Translations under genes and position numbers: made by a program | Notes under the pieces: model-generated | Database searches by the model: none | The model's input: only the letters and a program-made list of their open reading frames with translations | What the model was told of the DNA's origin: nothing | In this document: one piece after another, positions 1-8,691 of the stretch | How positions within the stretch are numbered: the stretch's first letter is position 1 | How the letters are laid out: each line of letters starts with the position of its first letter | Source: Streptomyces sp. CB02980 | GTDB taxonomy: Bacteria > Actinomycetota > Actinomycetes > Streptomycetales > Streptomycetaceae | Direction of reading: 5' to 3' | DNA: 64,000 nt | Assembly (NCBI RefSeq): GCF_014451325.2 | Contig: NZ_JACSCH020000004.1 | Coordinates: 216,392-280,391 of the forward strand

Positions 1-450
1 CGAGTCGGCGGTCAACGCGACTCCGGCGAAGGAGGTGTTGAACGACGCGGTGTCCGCGACCACCCGGTAGTCCGCCGCGAGCGCGAAGCCGAAGCCGGCC
101 CCCGCCGCGACACCGTTCACGCCGGCCACGACGGGCTTCCGCATGCCCGCGAGCGCTTTGGTGATCGGGTTGTAGTGGTCCCGGACCGTGTTCATGGTCT
201 CCCGGGTGCCGTTCTCGTGGTCCGCCATGAGCAGACCCACGTGTTCCTTCAGGTCCTGACCGACGCAGAACGCCCGCTCACCTGCCGCGGTGAGCAGTAC
301 CGCCCGTACGGCGGGGTCCGCCGCGGCCGTCTCGGCCGCGTCGCGGAGGGCGACTTTCGCCGCCACGTTCATCGCGTTCATGGCCTCGGGGCGGTTGAGC
401 GTGATGGTGGCGAGCCCGTCGCTCACCTCGTACAGCACCGTGTCGGCCAT
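1..450 (-). CDS. Enoyl-CoA hydratase/isomerase family protein, 3' part missing
   Basis: The N-terminal 150 residues of a crotonase-fold protein; the rest lies beyond the window edge. The start (ATG at 448-450) has a purine-rich GGGAAC stretch just upstream as Shine-Dalgarno. The segment shows the family's LNRPEAMNAM motif near residue 20, the ACK-like GERAFCVGQDLKE oxyanion-hole segment near residue 55, and GVNGVAAGAGFGFALAAD around residue 110-125, the second oxyanion-hole element. The family hydrates enoyl-CoA thioesters in fatty-acid or amino-acid catabolism in the cytoplasm. PaaG-type isomerases share these motifs, so the exact substrate cannot be assigned from a partial sequence. Confidence 0.85.
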   Translation of the reverse strand, partial: MADTVLYEVSDGLATITLNRPEAMNAMNVAAKVALRDAAETAAADPAVRAVLLTAAGERAFCVGQDLKEHVGLLMADHENGTRETMNTVRDHYNPITKALAGMRKPVVAGVNGVAAGAGFGFALAADYRVVADTASFNTSFAGVALTADS

Positions 451-636
451 GGGGTTCCCTTCGCCTCTTTGCGTGGTTGACCTGCACAGCATGGCGGACA
501 TCAACCGCCCCGCCCATGTGAGCTGCGTCAAAGATTTGAAGGGCTCGGTGGGACGCCGAGCGGCGAAGTATCGCAGGCTGATCGCCGAAATGTGGGGTTT
601 TGAGAGAGCGCGTTGCGCAAGCGATGCCATTCGATG

Positions 637-667
637 TTGGTCATCGGGTCCTGCCATGCGGGATAAT
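637..667 (+). promoter_or_regulatory. Possible promoter of the DUF3117 gene, inside a 312-nt gap
   Basis: TTGGTC at 637-642 and GATAAT at 662-667 are separated by 19 nt, in a gap (451-762) that is less GC-rich than its surroundings. The start codon of the 55-residue protein is about 95 nt downstream. No other coding region or clear hairpin is visible in the gap. The spacing is long for a vegetative promoter, so this is tentative. Confidence 0.3.
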
Positions 668-762
668 GACCTGGAAGCAATGTGTTCGAAGCCGGTGACG
701 CGTGCTCCAGGTCATGGAGCTGCCCGGCTGACAATGAGCTGGTTTCAGGAAGGGGAACAAGC

Positions 763-930
763 ATGGCGGCCATGAAGCCGCGGACGGGTGACGGCCCGCT
801 CGAGGTGACCAAGGAGGGGCGGGGCATCGTCATGCGCGTTCCGCTCGAAGGCGGCGGTCGACTTGTCGTCGAGCTGACTCCCGACGAGGCCGAGGCGCTG
901 GGCGACGCCCTGAAGAAGGTCGTCGGCTGA
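763..930 (+). CDS. DUF3117 domain-containing small protein
   Basis: A 55-residue protein beginning MAAMKPRTGDGPLEV and ending in a short amphipathic helix (DEAEALGDALKKVVG). Length and sequence fit DUF3117, a small and very strongly conserved actinobacterial family of unknown function. The ATG at 763 has an AGGAAGGGGA Shine-Dalgarno 5-6 nt upstream, which decides between it and earlier in-frame codons. It stands alone, between the hydratase and the methyltransferase, both on the opposite strand. A basic N-terminal strand followed by a beta-hairpin-like middle (RGIVMRVPLEGGGRLVVEL) is all that can be said structurally. Confidence 0.9.
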   Translation: MAAMKPRTGDGPLEVTKEGRGIVMRVPLEGGGRLVVELTPDEAEALGDALKKVVG

Positions 931-1065
931 CCTTCCCTCGCATCCTGAGCACTGCCCCGGCACGGTCCGCCCGTGCCGGGGCAGTGGTGTGTCCGGGGTC
1001 GGAGACGGGGACGGGGACGGGGACGGAAGACCGTCACGTCGGGAGTGGGGCGGGACCGGGGCTTC

Positions 1066-1731
1066 TCAGCCGCGGCGGACCGCGCACAGCAGGCCGTCGC
1101 CCACCGGCAGCAGGGAGGGGATGAGCTCCTGGCTCTCCCGCACCGTGCGCAGCAGCTCGCGGACCCGCTGGACCTCGGCCGGCTGGGCCGCCGAGTCGAC
1201 GGTGCGGCCGTCCGCGAAGACGCCTTCGAAGCAGACGAGTCCGCCAGGTCGCAGCAGGCGCAACGATTCAGCGAGGTAGTCCAGGTACTCGAGCCGGTCG
1301 CCGTCGCAGAACACGAGGTCGTACCCGCCGTCCGCGAGCCTCGGCAGTACGTCCAGGGCCCGGCCGGGGATGAACCGCGCCCGGTTGCCCGCGAAGCCGG
1401 CCGCACGGAACGCTGTCTTGGCGAGCTGCTGCCGCTCCGGCTGGAGGTCCACCGTCGTCAGGACGCCGTCCGGCCGCATCCCGAGCAGCAGATAGATGCC
1501 CGACACGCCGGTGCCCGTGCCGATCTCCGCCACCGCCTTCGCGTCCGCCGTGGCCGCGAGCAGGCGCAGCGCCCCACCGGTGCCCGGCGACACCGAGGGC
1601 AGCCCTGCCTCCCGGGCCCGCTCCCGGGCCCAGCGCAGAGCTTCGTCCTCGGCGACAAAGGCGTCGGCGAACGACCAGCTCGTCTGCCGGTTGGCGGTAA
1701 TGGCCCTCTCCTGTCCCCGTAGTTGACGCAA
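1066..1731 (-). CDS. SAM-dependent O-methyltransferase, family 3
   Basis: A 221-residue class I methyltransferase. [16 protein letters not shown] (about residues 67-82) is the glycine-rich SAM loop, TTVDLQPE the acidic motif II, and [17 protein letters not shown] the metal-binding/substrate region typical of the catechol/caffeoyl-CoA-type O-methyltransferase family. It is divergent from the ECF sigma gene. The same arrangement (Rv1220c beside sigE) is found in Mycobacterium tuberculosis, which suggests an old functional or regulatory link. The substrate is unknown. Confidence 0.88.
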   Translation of the reverse strand: MRQLRGQERAITANRQTSWSFADAFVAEDEALRWARERAREAGLPSVSPGTGGALRLLAATADAKAVAEIGTGTGVSGIYLLLGMRPDGVLTTVDLQPERQQLAKTAFRAAGFAGNRARFIPGRALDVLPRLADGGYDLVFCDGDRLEYLDYLAESLRLLRPGGLVCFEGVFADGRTVDSAAQPAEVQRVRELLRTVRESQELIPSLLPVGDGLLCAVRRG

Positions 1732-1754
1732 CGGTGACTGTATCCGCTGTCAGC

Positions 1755-1781
1755 GGGAACCCGCAGATGGGACCGGGCGTT
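1755..1781 (+). promoter_or_regulatory. Sigma-R (SigH)-type promoter upstream of the ECF sigma operon
   Basis: GGGAAC (1755-1760), an 18-nt spacer and GTT (1779-1781) match the thiol-stress sigma-R consensus GGGAAT-N18-GTT. A slightly different register (GGAACC-N16-CGTT) would also suit a SigE-type autoregulatory promoter. It lies 87 nt before the sigma factor start, in the intergenic region shared with the methyltransferase. In M. tuberculosis sigE is transcribed from a SigH-dependent promoter, so the arrangement is plausible here. The GGGAACCC core is also palindromic, which could be chance. Confidence 0.55.
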
Positions 1782-1867
1782 CACCAGGGGAAGGACGCGA
1801 CAGGAGGAAGCCGGGGGAGCCGGCTCCAAATTCGCGTAAAGATTCTTATCCGGAGCTAACGGGCGAG

Positions 1868-2632
1868 GTGGCTATGGTAGGGGCTCCACTGGACACCACC
1901 AGAGCCGACAGGGGAGGTGCGGCTGCGCCTGTGGATCGGGGAGGAGTGCTTCGGCGTCTTCTCAGGTCGGCGGGTGAGCCGAAATCCGTGACCGACACCG
2001 CTGACCGAATCCGCACCGCCGACTCCGCTCCCACCACCGCGACCTTCGCATCGGATGCGGAATCGCAGGCGTGGACTCCGCCCACCTGGGAGGAGATCGT
2101 CAGCACGCACAGCGGCCGGGTATACCGCCTCGCATACCGGCTGACCGGCAACCAGCACGACGCCGAGGACCTGACCCAGGAGGTCTTCGTCCGCGTCTTC
2201 CGCTCGCTGTCGACGTACACGCCGGGCACCTTCGAGGGCTGGCTCCACCGCATCACCACCAATCTCTTCCTCGACATGGTCCGCCGCAAGCAGCGCATCC
2301 GTTTCGACGCGCTCGCCGACGACGCCGCCGAGCGGCTGCCCAGCCGTGAGCCCTCGCCGCAGCAGGTGTTCAACGACACCCACTTCGACGCCGACGTGCA
2401 GCAGGCCCTCGACACCCTCGCGCCCGAGTTCCGTGCCGCGGTCGTCCTCTGCGACATCGAAGGACTGTCGTACGAGGAGATCGCCGCGACTCTCGGCGTG
2501 AAGCTCGGCACCGTCCGCAGCCGCATCCACCGCGGGCGCTCCCACCTGCGCAAGGCCCTCAAGCACCGCTCGCCCGAGGCACGGGCGGAGCGTGCCCTGG
2601 CCTCCGTGGGATGGGAGGCAGGGACAGCGTGA
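1868..2632 (+). CDS. sigE: ECF RNA polymerase sigma factor, SigE (mycobacterial) orthologue
   Basis: A 254-residue sigma-70 family ECF protein. Region 2 is seen as [20 protein letters not shown] plus VFVRVFRSL (about residues 90-120). Region 4 is [20 protein letters not shown] with [10 protein letters not shown] (about 195-225). Co-location with an anti-sigma factor, HtrA and TatB identifies it as the orthologue of M. tuberculosis SigE, an envelope/oxidative stress regulator; it is not S. coelicolor SigE of the CseBC system. The ATG at 1868 follows GAGGTGG. An in-frame GTG at 1988 would give a 214-residue form without the poorly conserved N-terminus. Its stop overlaps the anti-sigma start. 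Confidence 0.9.
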   Translation: MAMVGAPLDTTRADRGGAAAPVDRGGVLRRLLRSAGEPKSVTDTADRIRTADSAPTTATFASDAESQAWTPPTWEEIVSTHSGRVYRLAYRLTGNQHDAEDLTQEVFVRVFRSLSTYTPGTFEGWLHRITTNLFLDMVRRKQRIRFDALADDAAERLPSREPSPQQVFNDTHFDADVQQALDTLAPEFRAAVVLCDIEGLSYEEIAATLGVKLGTVRSRIHRGRSHLRKALKHRSPEARAERALASVGWEAGTA

Positions 2633-3576
2633 GCGGCACACGTCCCTCGTCACCGACCCCCGCGGAGCACCACCTCGGGGACCGGCTGGCCGCGCTCGTC
2701 GACGGCGAACTCGGCCATGACGCCCGCGAGCGGGTCCTCGCCCACCTCGCGACCTGCGCCCGCTGCAAGGCGGAGGCCGACGCGCAGCGCACCCTCAAGA
2801 GCGTCTTCGCCTCGGCGGCTCCTCCGCCGCCCTCGGAGGGGTTCCTCGCCCGACTGCAGGGGCTACCCGGGGGCCCCGGTGAGCCGGGAGGCCCCGGCGG
2901 ACCGAGAGGCCCCCTCGAAGAACTCCTCGGCGCGGGCGGCATGAGGTCCGACGGCTTCGCCACGGCGGCCGTCGTCACCCCGCACCCCGGACACCCCGCT
3001 CCGCAGACCGGCTTCCGCATCCACGAGGTCGGCGACCGCGCGTCCGGAACGTGGCGCGGCCGGCGTTTCGCCTTCGCGGCGGCCAGCGCCGTCTCGTTCG
3101 CGGCCATCGCCCTCGGCGGCACCCTGCCGCTGGAAGCCTCGGTGAACGCGAGCGCGCGCGGCGGTCAGGGCACCGGTACGGCGGTCACCCCGCTGCGCGC
3201 CACCGCCGCGGGGCCCGGCGGCGGCACGGCCGTCTCCCGGGGTACGCGCTCCGGCGAGCGCGGCGCCCAGTCCGTCGACGGCTCGCAGGTGGCACCGGGG
3301 GCTCCGCTGACCCCCGGGACCGCGGCGGCGCTGCCGCACGGGCCGGTGTCACCGGTCGGTCCGGGCACGGTCCCGGCGGGCGCCGTCCCGCCGGACGCGG
3401 TGCGCTCCCCGGCCATGCCGCTGGTGGCGGTACGGCTCCGGGACCCGGCCGCGCAGTCGTTGCTCGCGCTCTCGCCGTTCATACGACCGACGGGGCCGGC
3501 CCTCCGACTGGCCTTCGGTCCCGGACCCGGTCCGGCGCCCGGCCCGACCACTGCACCGCTCGGCTCCCACCGCTGA
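2629..3576 (+). CDS. rseA: Membrane-anchored zinc-finger anti-sigma factor, RseA-like
   Basis: A 315-residue protein starting at the GTG that overlaps the sigma factor stop (GTGA at 2629-2632), with GGGAGGCAGGG as Shine-Dalgarno, so the two are translationally coupled. Residues 20-55 hold the anti-sigma ZAS motif [13 protein letters not shown], preceded by [20 protein letters not shown] proline/glycine-rich linker leads to one predicted membrane segment ([18 protein letters not shown], about residue 147). A long disordered, proline-rich C-terminus follows, presumably extracytoplasmic. The expected role is to hold the sigma factor inactive until envelope or thiol stress. Confidence 0.88.
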   Translation: MSGTRPSSPTPAEHHLGDRLAALVDGELGHDARERVLAHLATCARCKAEADAQRTLKSVFASAAPPPPSEGFLARLQGLPGGPGEPGGPGGPRGPLEELLGAGGMRSDGFATAAVVTPHPGHPAPQTGFRIHEVGDRASGTWRGRRFAFAAASAVSFAAIALGGTLPLEASVNASARGGQGTGTAVTPLRATAAGPGGGTAVSRGTRSGERGAQSVDGSQVAPGAPLTPGTAAALPHGPVSPVGPGTVPAGAVPPDAVRSPAMPLVAVRLRDPAAQSLLALSPFIRPTGPALRLAFGPGPGPAPGPTTAPLGSHR

Positions 3577-3654
3577 CCCGCGACCTGGTTGAATCCAGGG
3601 ACAGGGGCGCCCGCCCAAGGGGGCGCGGACGGGTCACTGGGTTGCGGGGAGAGC

Positions 3655-5598
3655 ATGAACAACGGGAAGCCGAACTGGTGGAGCCGGCCGTCGAGCGCAC
3701 CGGAGGCGGCACGGATACCCTCGCCGCCTCCGGCCGACGACCTCACGGAGGGCGTCACCGCCGTCGCCGCTCATGACGCCGACGGCGATTTCCCGCTGCC
3801 CGCGCCGCAGCCGTCGACCGCAGCGCCCGAGGTGTCGGACGCAGGCACCGTCGTGGCCGACGTGACGGATGTGGCCGATGCGGGGGACACGACGGTGATG
3901 CCTCAGGCCGCCGACGCGCCCGCGCCCGTGCCCGCCGCCGTGCTGCTGACCAAGAGCGAGGCCCCCGCACCGGCGGACGCGGTTCCGGCGGACGCGGCCC
4001 CGACCGAGGCCCTCCCGGTGATCGGGGCTCAGATGACCGGGGCTCAGGCGGCCGGGGCTCAGGCGACCGAGACCCTGCCGGTGGCCGACGCCTCCGTGGC
4101 CGACGCCTCTCCGGCCCCGGCCGCCCCGGCGCCCGCCGAGACCGCGCCGACGCCCGCCGAGACCGCGCCGACGCCCCTGCACGCGCCCGACGAGTACCGG
4201 ACGCCGCCCTACGGCGAGCCCGGCCCCTGGGCGCCCGCGCCGCCCGTACAGCGCCCCCCGGCGCCCGTACCGCCGCAGCAGGCCCACGTGGCCCCCGTAC
4301 CGCCGCAGCAGGCCCACGTGCCCTCCGTACCGCCGCAGTCCCAGCCGCACCCCCAGCCCCAGCCGCACCCCCCGCTGCACGCGCAGGGTGGCGCCGTGCC
4401 GCCTCAGGCCGGTGCGCCCTGGGTGCAGTACGACCCCTGGGGGGCCGGCGGGGCCGGGCTCCCGCCCCTGCCCCCGAGGAAGTCCCGCAAGGGGCTCGCC
4501 ATCGCCGGAGCGCTCGTCTTCGCGCTCGTCACCGGAGTCATCGGCGGCGGCATCGGCGCGTACGTCGAGCGGAACGGCGGGATCACCACCGTCGAGCTGC
4601 CGCAGGCGGACGGCGGCGACACCGACCGGGCCCCCGACAGCGTGGCCGGGATCGCGGCCAGCGCCCTGCCCGGCGTCGTCACCCTGCACGTCAAGGGCGG
4701 CGGTTCGTCCGGCACCGGCACCGGCTTCGTCCTCGACACCAAGGGCCACATCCTCACCAACAACCACGTCGTGGACGGGGCCCAGTCCTCCCGCGACATC
4801 TCGGTGACCTTCTCCAGCGGCGAGACCGCCCGCGCCAAGGTCGTCGGCAAGGACACCGGCTACGACCTCGCCGTCGTCCAGGTCACCGGCGTCTCCGGCC
4901 TCAAGCCGCTGCCGCTCGGCAACTCCGACAACGTCCGCGTCGGCGACCCCGTCGTCGCCATCGGCGCCCCCTTCGACCTCTCCAACACGGTCACCTCCGG
5001 CATCATCAGCGCCAAGGAGCGCCCGATCACCGCGGGCGGCGAGAAGGGCGACGGCAGCGACATCAGCTACGTCGACGCCCTCCAGACCGACGCCCCCATC
5101 AACCCCGGCAACTCCGGCGGCCCGCTCCTCGACGCCAAGGGCCGGGTCATCGGCATCAACAGCGCCATCCGCGCGGCCGGCGGCTCGGGCGAGGGCGAGG
5201 GCGGCAGCGCCTCCCAGCCCGGCTCCATCGGCCTCGGCTTCGCCATACCGATCAACCAGGGCAAGCGCGTCGCCGAGGAGCTCATCAACACCGGCAAGGC
5301 CACCCACCCGGTCATCGGTGTGAGCCTCGACATGCAGTTCAACGGCGACGGCGCCCGGGTCGGCGAGAAGGGCAAGGACGGCTCCGCCTCCGTCACGCCC
5401 GGCGGCCCGGCCGCGACGGCGGGGCTCCGCCCCGGCGACGTCATCACCAAGGTCGACGGGCAGCGCGTGCACAACGGCGAGGAGCTGATCGTGAAGATCC
5501 GCGCCCACCGCCCCGGCGACCGGCTGGAGCTCACCCTGACCCGGGACGGCAAAGAGCTGACAAAGACGTTGACGCTCGGCTCGTCCCAGGGCACCTGA
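3655..5598 (+). CDS. htrA: HtrA/DegP-family membrane serine protease with PDZ domain
   Basis: A 647-residue protein. An unusually long (~280 residue) Ala/Pro-rich cytoplasmic tail with duplicated VPPQQAHV segments precedes a membrane anchor (about 280-304). The trypsin-like domain shows the triad His371 (NNHVVDG), Asp404 (GYDLAVVQV) and Ser487 (NPGNSGGPL). A PDZ domain (GGPAATAGLRPGDVITKVDG) closes the protein. It should degrade or refold damaged proteins outside the membrane. The ATG at 3655 follows GGGGAGA; an upstream in-frame ATG at 3589 lacks such a site. Position after the sigma/anti-sigma pair and before tatB matches the mycobacterial operon. Confidence 0.92.
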   Translation: MNNGKPNWWSRPSSAPEAARIPSPPPADDLTEGVTAVAAHDADGDFPLPAPQPSTAAPEVSDAGTVVADVTDVADAGDTTVMPQAADAPAPVPAAVLLTKSEAPAPADAVPADAAPTEALPVIGAQMTGAQAAGAQATETLPVADASVADASPAPAAPAPAETAPTPAETAPTPLHAPDEYRTPPYGEPGPWAPAPPVQRPPAPVPPQQAHVAPVPPQQAHVPSVPPQSQPHPQPQPHPPLHAQGGAVPPQAGAPWVQYDPWGAGGAGLPPLPPRKSRKGLAIAGALVFALVTGVIGGGIGAYVERNGGITTVELPQADGGDTDRAPDSVAGIAASALPGVVTLHVKGGGSSGTGTGFVLDTKGHILTNNHVVDGAQSSRDISVTFSSGETARAKVVGKDTGYDLAVVQVTGVSGLKPLPLGNSDNVRVGDPVVAIGAPFDLSNTVTSGIISAKERPITAGGEKGDGSDISYVDALQTDAPINPGNSGGPLLDAKGRVIGINSAIRAAGGSGEGEGGSASQPGSIGLGFAIPINQGKRVAEELINTGKATHPVIGVSLDMQFNGDGARVGEKGKDGSASVTPGGPAATAGLRPGDVITKVDGQRVHNGEELIVKIRAHRPGDRLELTLTRDGKELTKTLTLGSSQGT

Positions 5599-5689
5599 GC
5601 GCCATGTGGCCGACACCGGGAGGTACCCGCCCGGCAGTTTCGGCGGGTACCGTGGACCGGGCCCTTGACCGGCATGAAGGAGCTACTAG

Positions 5690-6175
5690 GTGTTCAGCGA
5701 CATAGGCGCACTCGAGCTGGTGACGCTCGTCGTCCTCGCCGTGCTCGTCTTCGGGCCGGACAAGCTCCCGAAGGTCATCCAGGACGTCTCGCGCTTCATC
5801 AGGAAGGTCCGTGAGTTCTCGGACAGCGCGAAGGAGGACATCCGCAGCGAGCTGGGGCCGGAGTTCAAGGACTTCGAGTTCGAGGACCTCAACCCGAAGA
5901 CGTTCCTCCGCAAGCAGATGGAGCAGAACGAGGACCTCCGGGAGCTCAAGGAGCTGCGTGGCAGCTTCGACCTCAAGAAGGAGATGAACGACGTCGCCGA
6001 CGCGGTCCACGGCCGTGAGCCGCAGCCCTCGGCCGTCAACGGCTCCCCGTCGGCCGGTGGTCCCTCCGGCGCCGTCGCCTCTGCCAACGGCACCCCGGAC
6101 CTGCTGAAGAAGCAGGACAAGCGGGACGATCAGGGCCCTGCGGAGCGTCCTCCGTACGACTCCGACGCGACCTGA
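5690..6175 (+). CDS. tatB: Sec-independent protein translocase subunit TatB
   Basis: A 161-residue protein beginning FSDIGALELVTLVVLAVLVF, the single N-terminal membrane helix, followed by the GPDKLPKVIQD hinge and an amphipathic helix rich in Glu and Lys, then a disordered tail. This is the TatB plan: a receptor subunit that binds twin-arginine signal peptides together with TatC. The start is GTG at 5690 with GAAGGAG about 10 nt upstream. It follows htrA by 91 nt in the same orientation, as in mycobacteria. tatA and tatC are not in the window. Confidence 0.92.
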   Translation: MFSDIGALELVTLVVLAVLVFGPDKLPKVIQDVSRFIRKVREFSDSAKEDIRSELGPEFKDFEFEDLNPKTFLRKQMEQNEDLRELKELRGSFDLKKEMNDVADAVHGREPQPSAVNGSPSAGGPSGAVASANGTPDLLKKQDKRDDQGPAERPPYDSDAT

Positions 6176-6249
6176 CGACGGGCTGTCACCAACCCGACGC
6201 GTCCCGGTGGCTATCCTCCCTCTGTTGACGGAACGAGGAGGCGGCCGAG

Positions 6250-6876
6250 ATGGAGACCACGAGTCGGGTGGAGGGCGTACCCCTGGCCCGGCGGACGGCC
6301 GAGGGCTATCTGCGCGCACCCTTCGCCTGGTACGGCCTGGACGAGGCGTTCACCGGGCCGCGCTGGCTGATGCAGGTGGGCACGGCGGCGGACGGCAGCG
6401 TGCAGCACGGGTCGACCGGGCACGGGGAGACGCCGTCGATAAAGACGGACGCGAGCGGCGCGGAGAAGGAGCGGTTCGCGGTCGTCGTGACGGTGGCCGC
6501 GAGCCCGGTCCGGCGGACCGGTGACGGCACGGGCGTCCTCGACGCCACCACCGTGTCCTCGGCGGCCTGGCTGGCCGGCTCGGGGCTGCTCGTCCACACC
6601 TGGCCCCCCTCGCTGGACCACGCGACGCGGGACAACTGGCTGGACCAGCAGACCGAGACGGCGTTCGAGCTGGCCGACGACCTCGACGGGGCGGAGTGGT
6701 CCACGCTGTCGCTGCCGGTGGACGGGGTGCCGATGCCGTTCCACTACCGCGAGTCGGAGTTCGGGTGGGTCCTCGCGGGGTCCGCTGCCGGGGTGCACAT
6801 CGGGGCGTACGGGCGTGGGATGAGCGCGTACGGTCTGGGGTTCGCCCAGATCAAGGACCTCGACGCGTACGCCTGA
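6250..6876 (+). CDS. Conserved hypothetical protein
   Basis: A 208-residue soluble protein with no signal peptide or membrane segment and no motif I recognise. It is rich in Trp, Tyr and acidic residues, with a predicted mixed alpha/beta composition. The ATG at 6250 follows a good GAGGAGG Shine-Dalgarno. It is the last gene of the forward stress operon and is separated from the convergent mrp gene by a strong bidirectional terminator. Its position suggests co-transcription with tatB (74 nt gap), but no function can be assigned. Confidence 0.75.
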   Translation: METTSRVEGVPLARRTAEGYLRAPFAWYGLDEAFTGPRWLMQVGTAADGSVQHGSTGHGETPSIKTDASGAEKERFAVVVTVAASPVRRTGDGTGVLDATTVSSAAWLAGSGLLVHTWPPSLDHATRDNWLDQQTETAFELADDLDGAEWSTLSLPVDGVPMPFHYRESEFGWVLAGSAAGVHIGAYGRGMSAYGLGFAQIKDLDAYA

Positions 6877-6880
6877 CGGC

Positions 6881-6918
6881 ATGACGAAGGGCGCCCCCGA
6901 GGGGGCGCCCTTCGTCAT
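6881..6918. terminator. Bidirectional terminator, 18-bp perfect hairpin
   Basis: Two perfect 18-nt arms (6881-6898 and 6901-6918) separated by only GA lie between the convergent hypothetical gene and mrp. AAGG/CCTT near the ends gives modest T-tracts in both directions. Confidence 0.88.
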
Positions 6919-6931
6919 GAACCCCGGAACC

Positions 6932-8065
6932 TCAGAACTTGTTGCGCGGCGTGATGCCCAGGCTCATGCCCGAGAGGCCTCGCTGGCGGCCGCCGAGCTT
7001 GCCGGCGATCGCGCGGAGGGCCGCGCCCGCCGGGGAGTCCGGGTCGGAGAGGACGACCGGCCTGCCCTCGTCGCCGCCTTCGCGGAGCCGTACGTCGATC
7101 GGGATCGAGCCGAGGACCGGGACCGTCGCGCCCGTGGTCTGCGTCAGACCGTCGGCGACCCGCTGGCCGCCGCCCGTGCCGAACACGTCGACGATCTCGT
7201 CGCAGTGCGGGCACGGCAGGCCCGCCATGTTCTCGACGACACCGACGATCTTCTGGTGGGTCTGGACGGCGATGGAGCCGGCCCGCTCGGCGACCTCGGC
7301 CGCCGCCTGCTGCGGGGTGGTGACGACCAGGATCTCCGCGTTCGGCACGAGCTGCGCGACCGAGATCGCGATGTCGCCGGTGCCCGGGGGCAGGTCGAGC
7401 AGGAGGACGTCCAGGTCGCCCCAGTACACGTCCGCGAGGAACTGCTGGAGCGCGCGGTGCAGCATCGGGCCGCGCCACACCACCGGCGCGTTGCCCGGGG
7501 TGAACATGCCGATGGAGATGACCTTCACGCCGTTCGCCGACGGCGGCATGATCATGTTCTCGACCTGGGTCGGACGGCCGTCCGCGCCCAGCATCCGCGG
7601 CACGCTGTGGCCGTAGATGTCGGCGTCGACGACGCCGACCTTCAGACCGTCGGCGGCCATCGCCGCGGCCAGGTTCACGGTGACGGACGACTTGCCGACG
7701 CCACCCTTGCCGGAGGCGACCGCGTACACCCGGGTCAGCGAGCCCGGCTTCGCGAACGGCACCTCGCGCTCGGCGGTCGTGCCGCGCAGCGCCGCCGCGA
7801 GCTCCTTGCGCTGCTCGTCGCTCATCACGTCCAGCGAGACCTCGACGCCGGTGACGCCCTCGACACCGGAGACCGCCTCGGTCACCCGCTGGGTGATGGT
7901 CTCGCGCATCGGGCAGCCGGAGACGGTCAGGTAGACCGTGACGGCGACCTTGCCGTCCGGTTCGATCTCCACCGACTTGACCATGCCGAGCTCAGTGATC
8001 GGTTTGTTGATCTCGGGGTCGTTCACCGTCGCCAGTGCTTCGAGCACCGCGTCTTCCATAGCCAT
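6932..8065 (-). CDS. mrp: Mrp/ApbC-type iron-sulfur cluster carrier P-loop ATPase
   Basis: A 377-residue protein. The N-terminal ~95 residues are a MIP18/DUF59 domain (NDPEINKPITELGM, VSGCPMRETI). They are followed by a ParA/MinD-like ATPase with the deviant Walker A motif SGKGGVGKSS, DADIYGHSVP and LDLPPGTGD. GLPCPHCDE supplies the CxxC that binds a bridging Fe-S cluster in this family. It should load Fe-S clusters onto apo-proteins. Translation probably starts at the ATG at 8063-8065; codons further upstream are not conserved-looking. Mrp occurs in the same neighbourhood in mycobacteria (Rv1229c). Confidence 0.92.
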   Translation of the reverse strand: MAMEDAVLEALATVNDPEINKPITELGMVKSVEIEPDGKVAVTVYLTVSGCPMRETITQRVTEAVSGVEGVTGVEVSLDVMSDEQRKELAAALRGTTAEREVPFAKPGSLTRVYAVASGKGGVGKSSVTVNLAAAMAADGLKVGVVDADIYGHSVPRMLGADGRPTQVENMIMPPSANGVKVISIGMFTPGNAPVVWRGPMLHRALQQFLADVYWGDLDVLLLDLPPGTGDIAISVAQLVPNAEILVVTTPQQAAAEVAERAGSIAVQTHQKIVGVVENMAGLPCPHCDEIVDVFGTGGGQRVADGLTQTTGATVPVLGSIPIDVRLREGGDEGRPVVLSDPDSPAGAALRAIAGKLGGRQRGLSGMSLGITPRNKF

Positions 8066-8109
8066 ACCGACGATGGTACGGCGCCGACCACCGGCCCATG
8101 AAAGGCCTG

Positions 8110-8691
8110 TCAACGGTCGGGTACGTCACTTCCCCGGGTGTCGGCCGGCGGGAATAGATCCCGGCGCTCCTCCAGCTCCCTGATCAGGTCCTGGAGCTCC
8201 GAGCGGATCCAGTCGCGGGTGGCCACCTCGCCGAGGCGCATCCGCAGCGCCGCGATCTCCCGGGTGAGGTACTCGGTGTCCGCGATCGACCGCTCGTTCT
8301 GCTTCCGGTCCTGTTCGAGATTGACCCGGTCCCGGTCGTCCTGCCGGTTCTGCGCGAGCAGGATCAGCGGAGCCGCGTACGAGGCCTGCAGGGACAGCGC
8401 GAGCGTCAGGAAGATGAAGGGGTACTCGTCGAACTTGAGCGAGCCCGGCGCGAAGATGTTCCAGACGACCCAGACGATGATCGTCAGGGTCATCCAGACG
8501 AGGAACCGCCCGGTCCCCAGGAAGCGGGCGATCCGCTCCGAGAGCCGCCCGAACGCCTCGGGGTCGTACTCCGGAAGGAGCTTGGCCCGCCGCTCCCGCG
8601 GCAGGTCGAGCCGGATGCGGGGCCCCGGCCGGTCGCGTTCCCGGTCACGGTCCCGGTCACGCTCGCGGTCCTGCGTGCGCTCAGCCGCCAT
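8110..8691 (-). CDS. DUF1003 family membrane protein
   Basis: A 193-residue protein with an N-terminal Arg/Asp-rich low-complexity stretch (alternating RD and RE dipeptides, residues 5-20). Two membrane helices follow (FLVWMTLTIIVWVVWNIF and FIFLTLALSLQASYAAPLIL), then a C-terminal coiled coil (RQDDRDRVNLEQDRKQNER). This is the DUF1003 pattern, a family of unknown biochemical function. Its start overlaps the end of the MgtE-like gene by 11 nt, so the two are translationally coupled. The pair is also adjacent in M. tuberculosis (Rv1231c-Rv1232c). Confidence 0.88.
   Translation of the reverse strand: MAAERTQDRERDRDRDRERDRPGPRIRLDLPRERRAKLLPEYDPEAFGRLSERIARFLGTGRFLVWMTLTIIVWVVWNIFAPGSLKFDEYPFIFLTLALSLQASYAAPLILLAQNRQDDRDRVNLEQDRKQNERSIADTEYLTREIAALRMRLGEVATRDWIRSELQDLIRELEERRDLFPPADTRGSDVPDR

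Noticed and set aside
3634..5616. A 660-codon open frame antisense to htrA, and similar antisense frames over adnB and the helicase.
   Set aside because: Sense genes have full domain motifs; the antisense products are low-complexity Gly/Val/Asp-rich and reflect GC-rich third positions.
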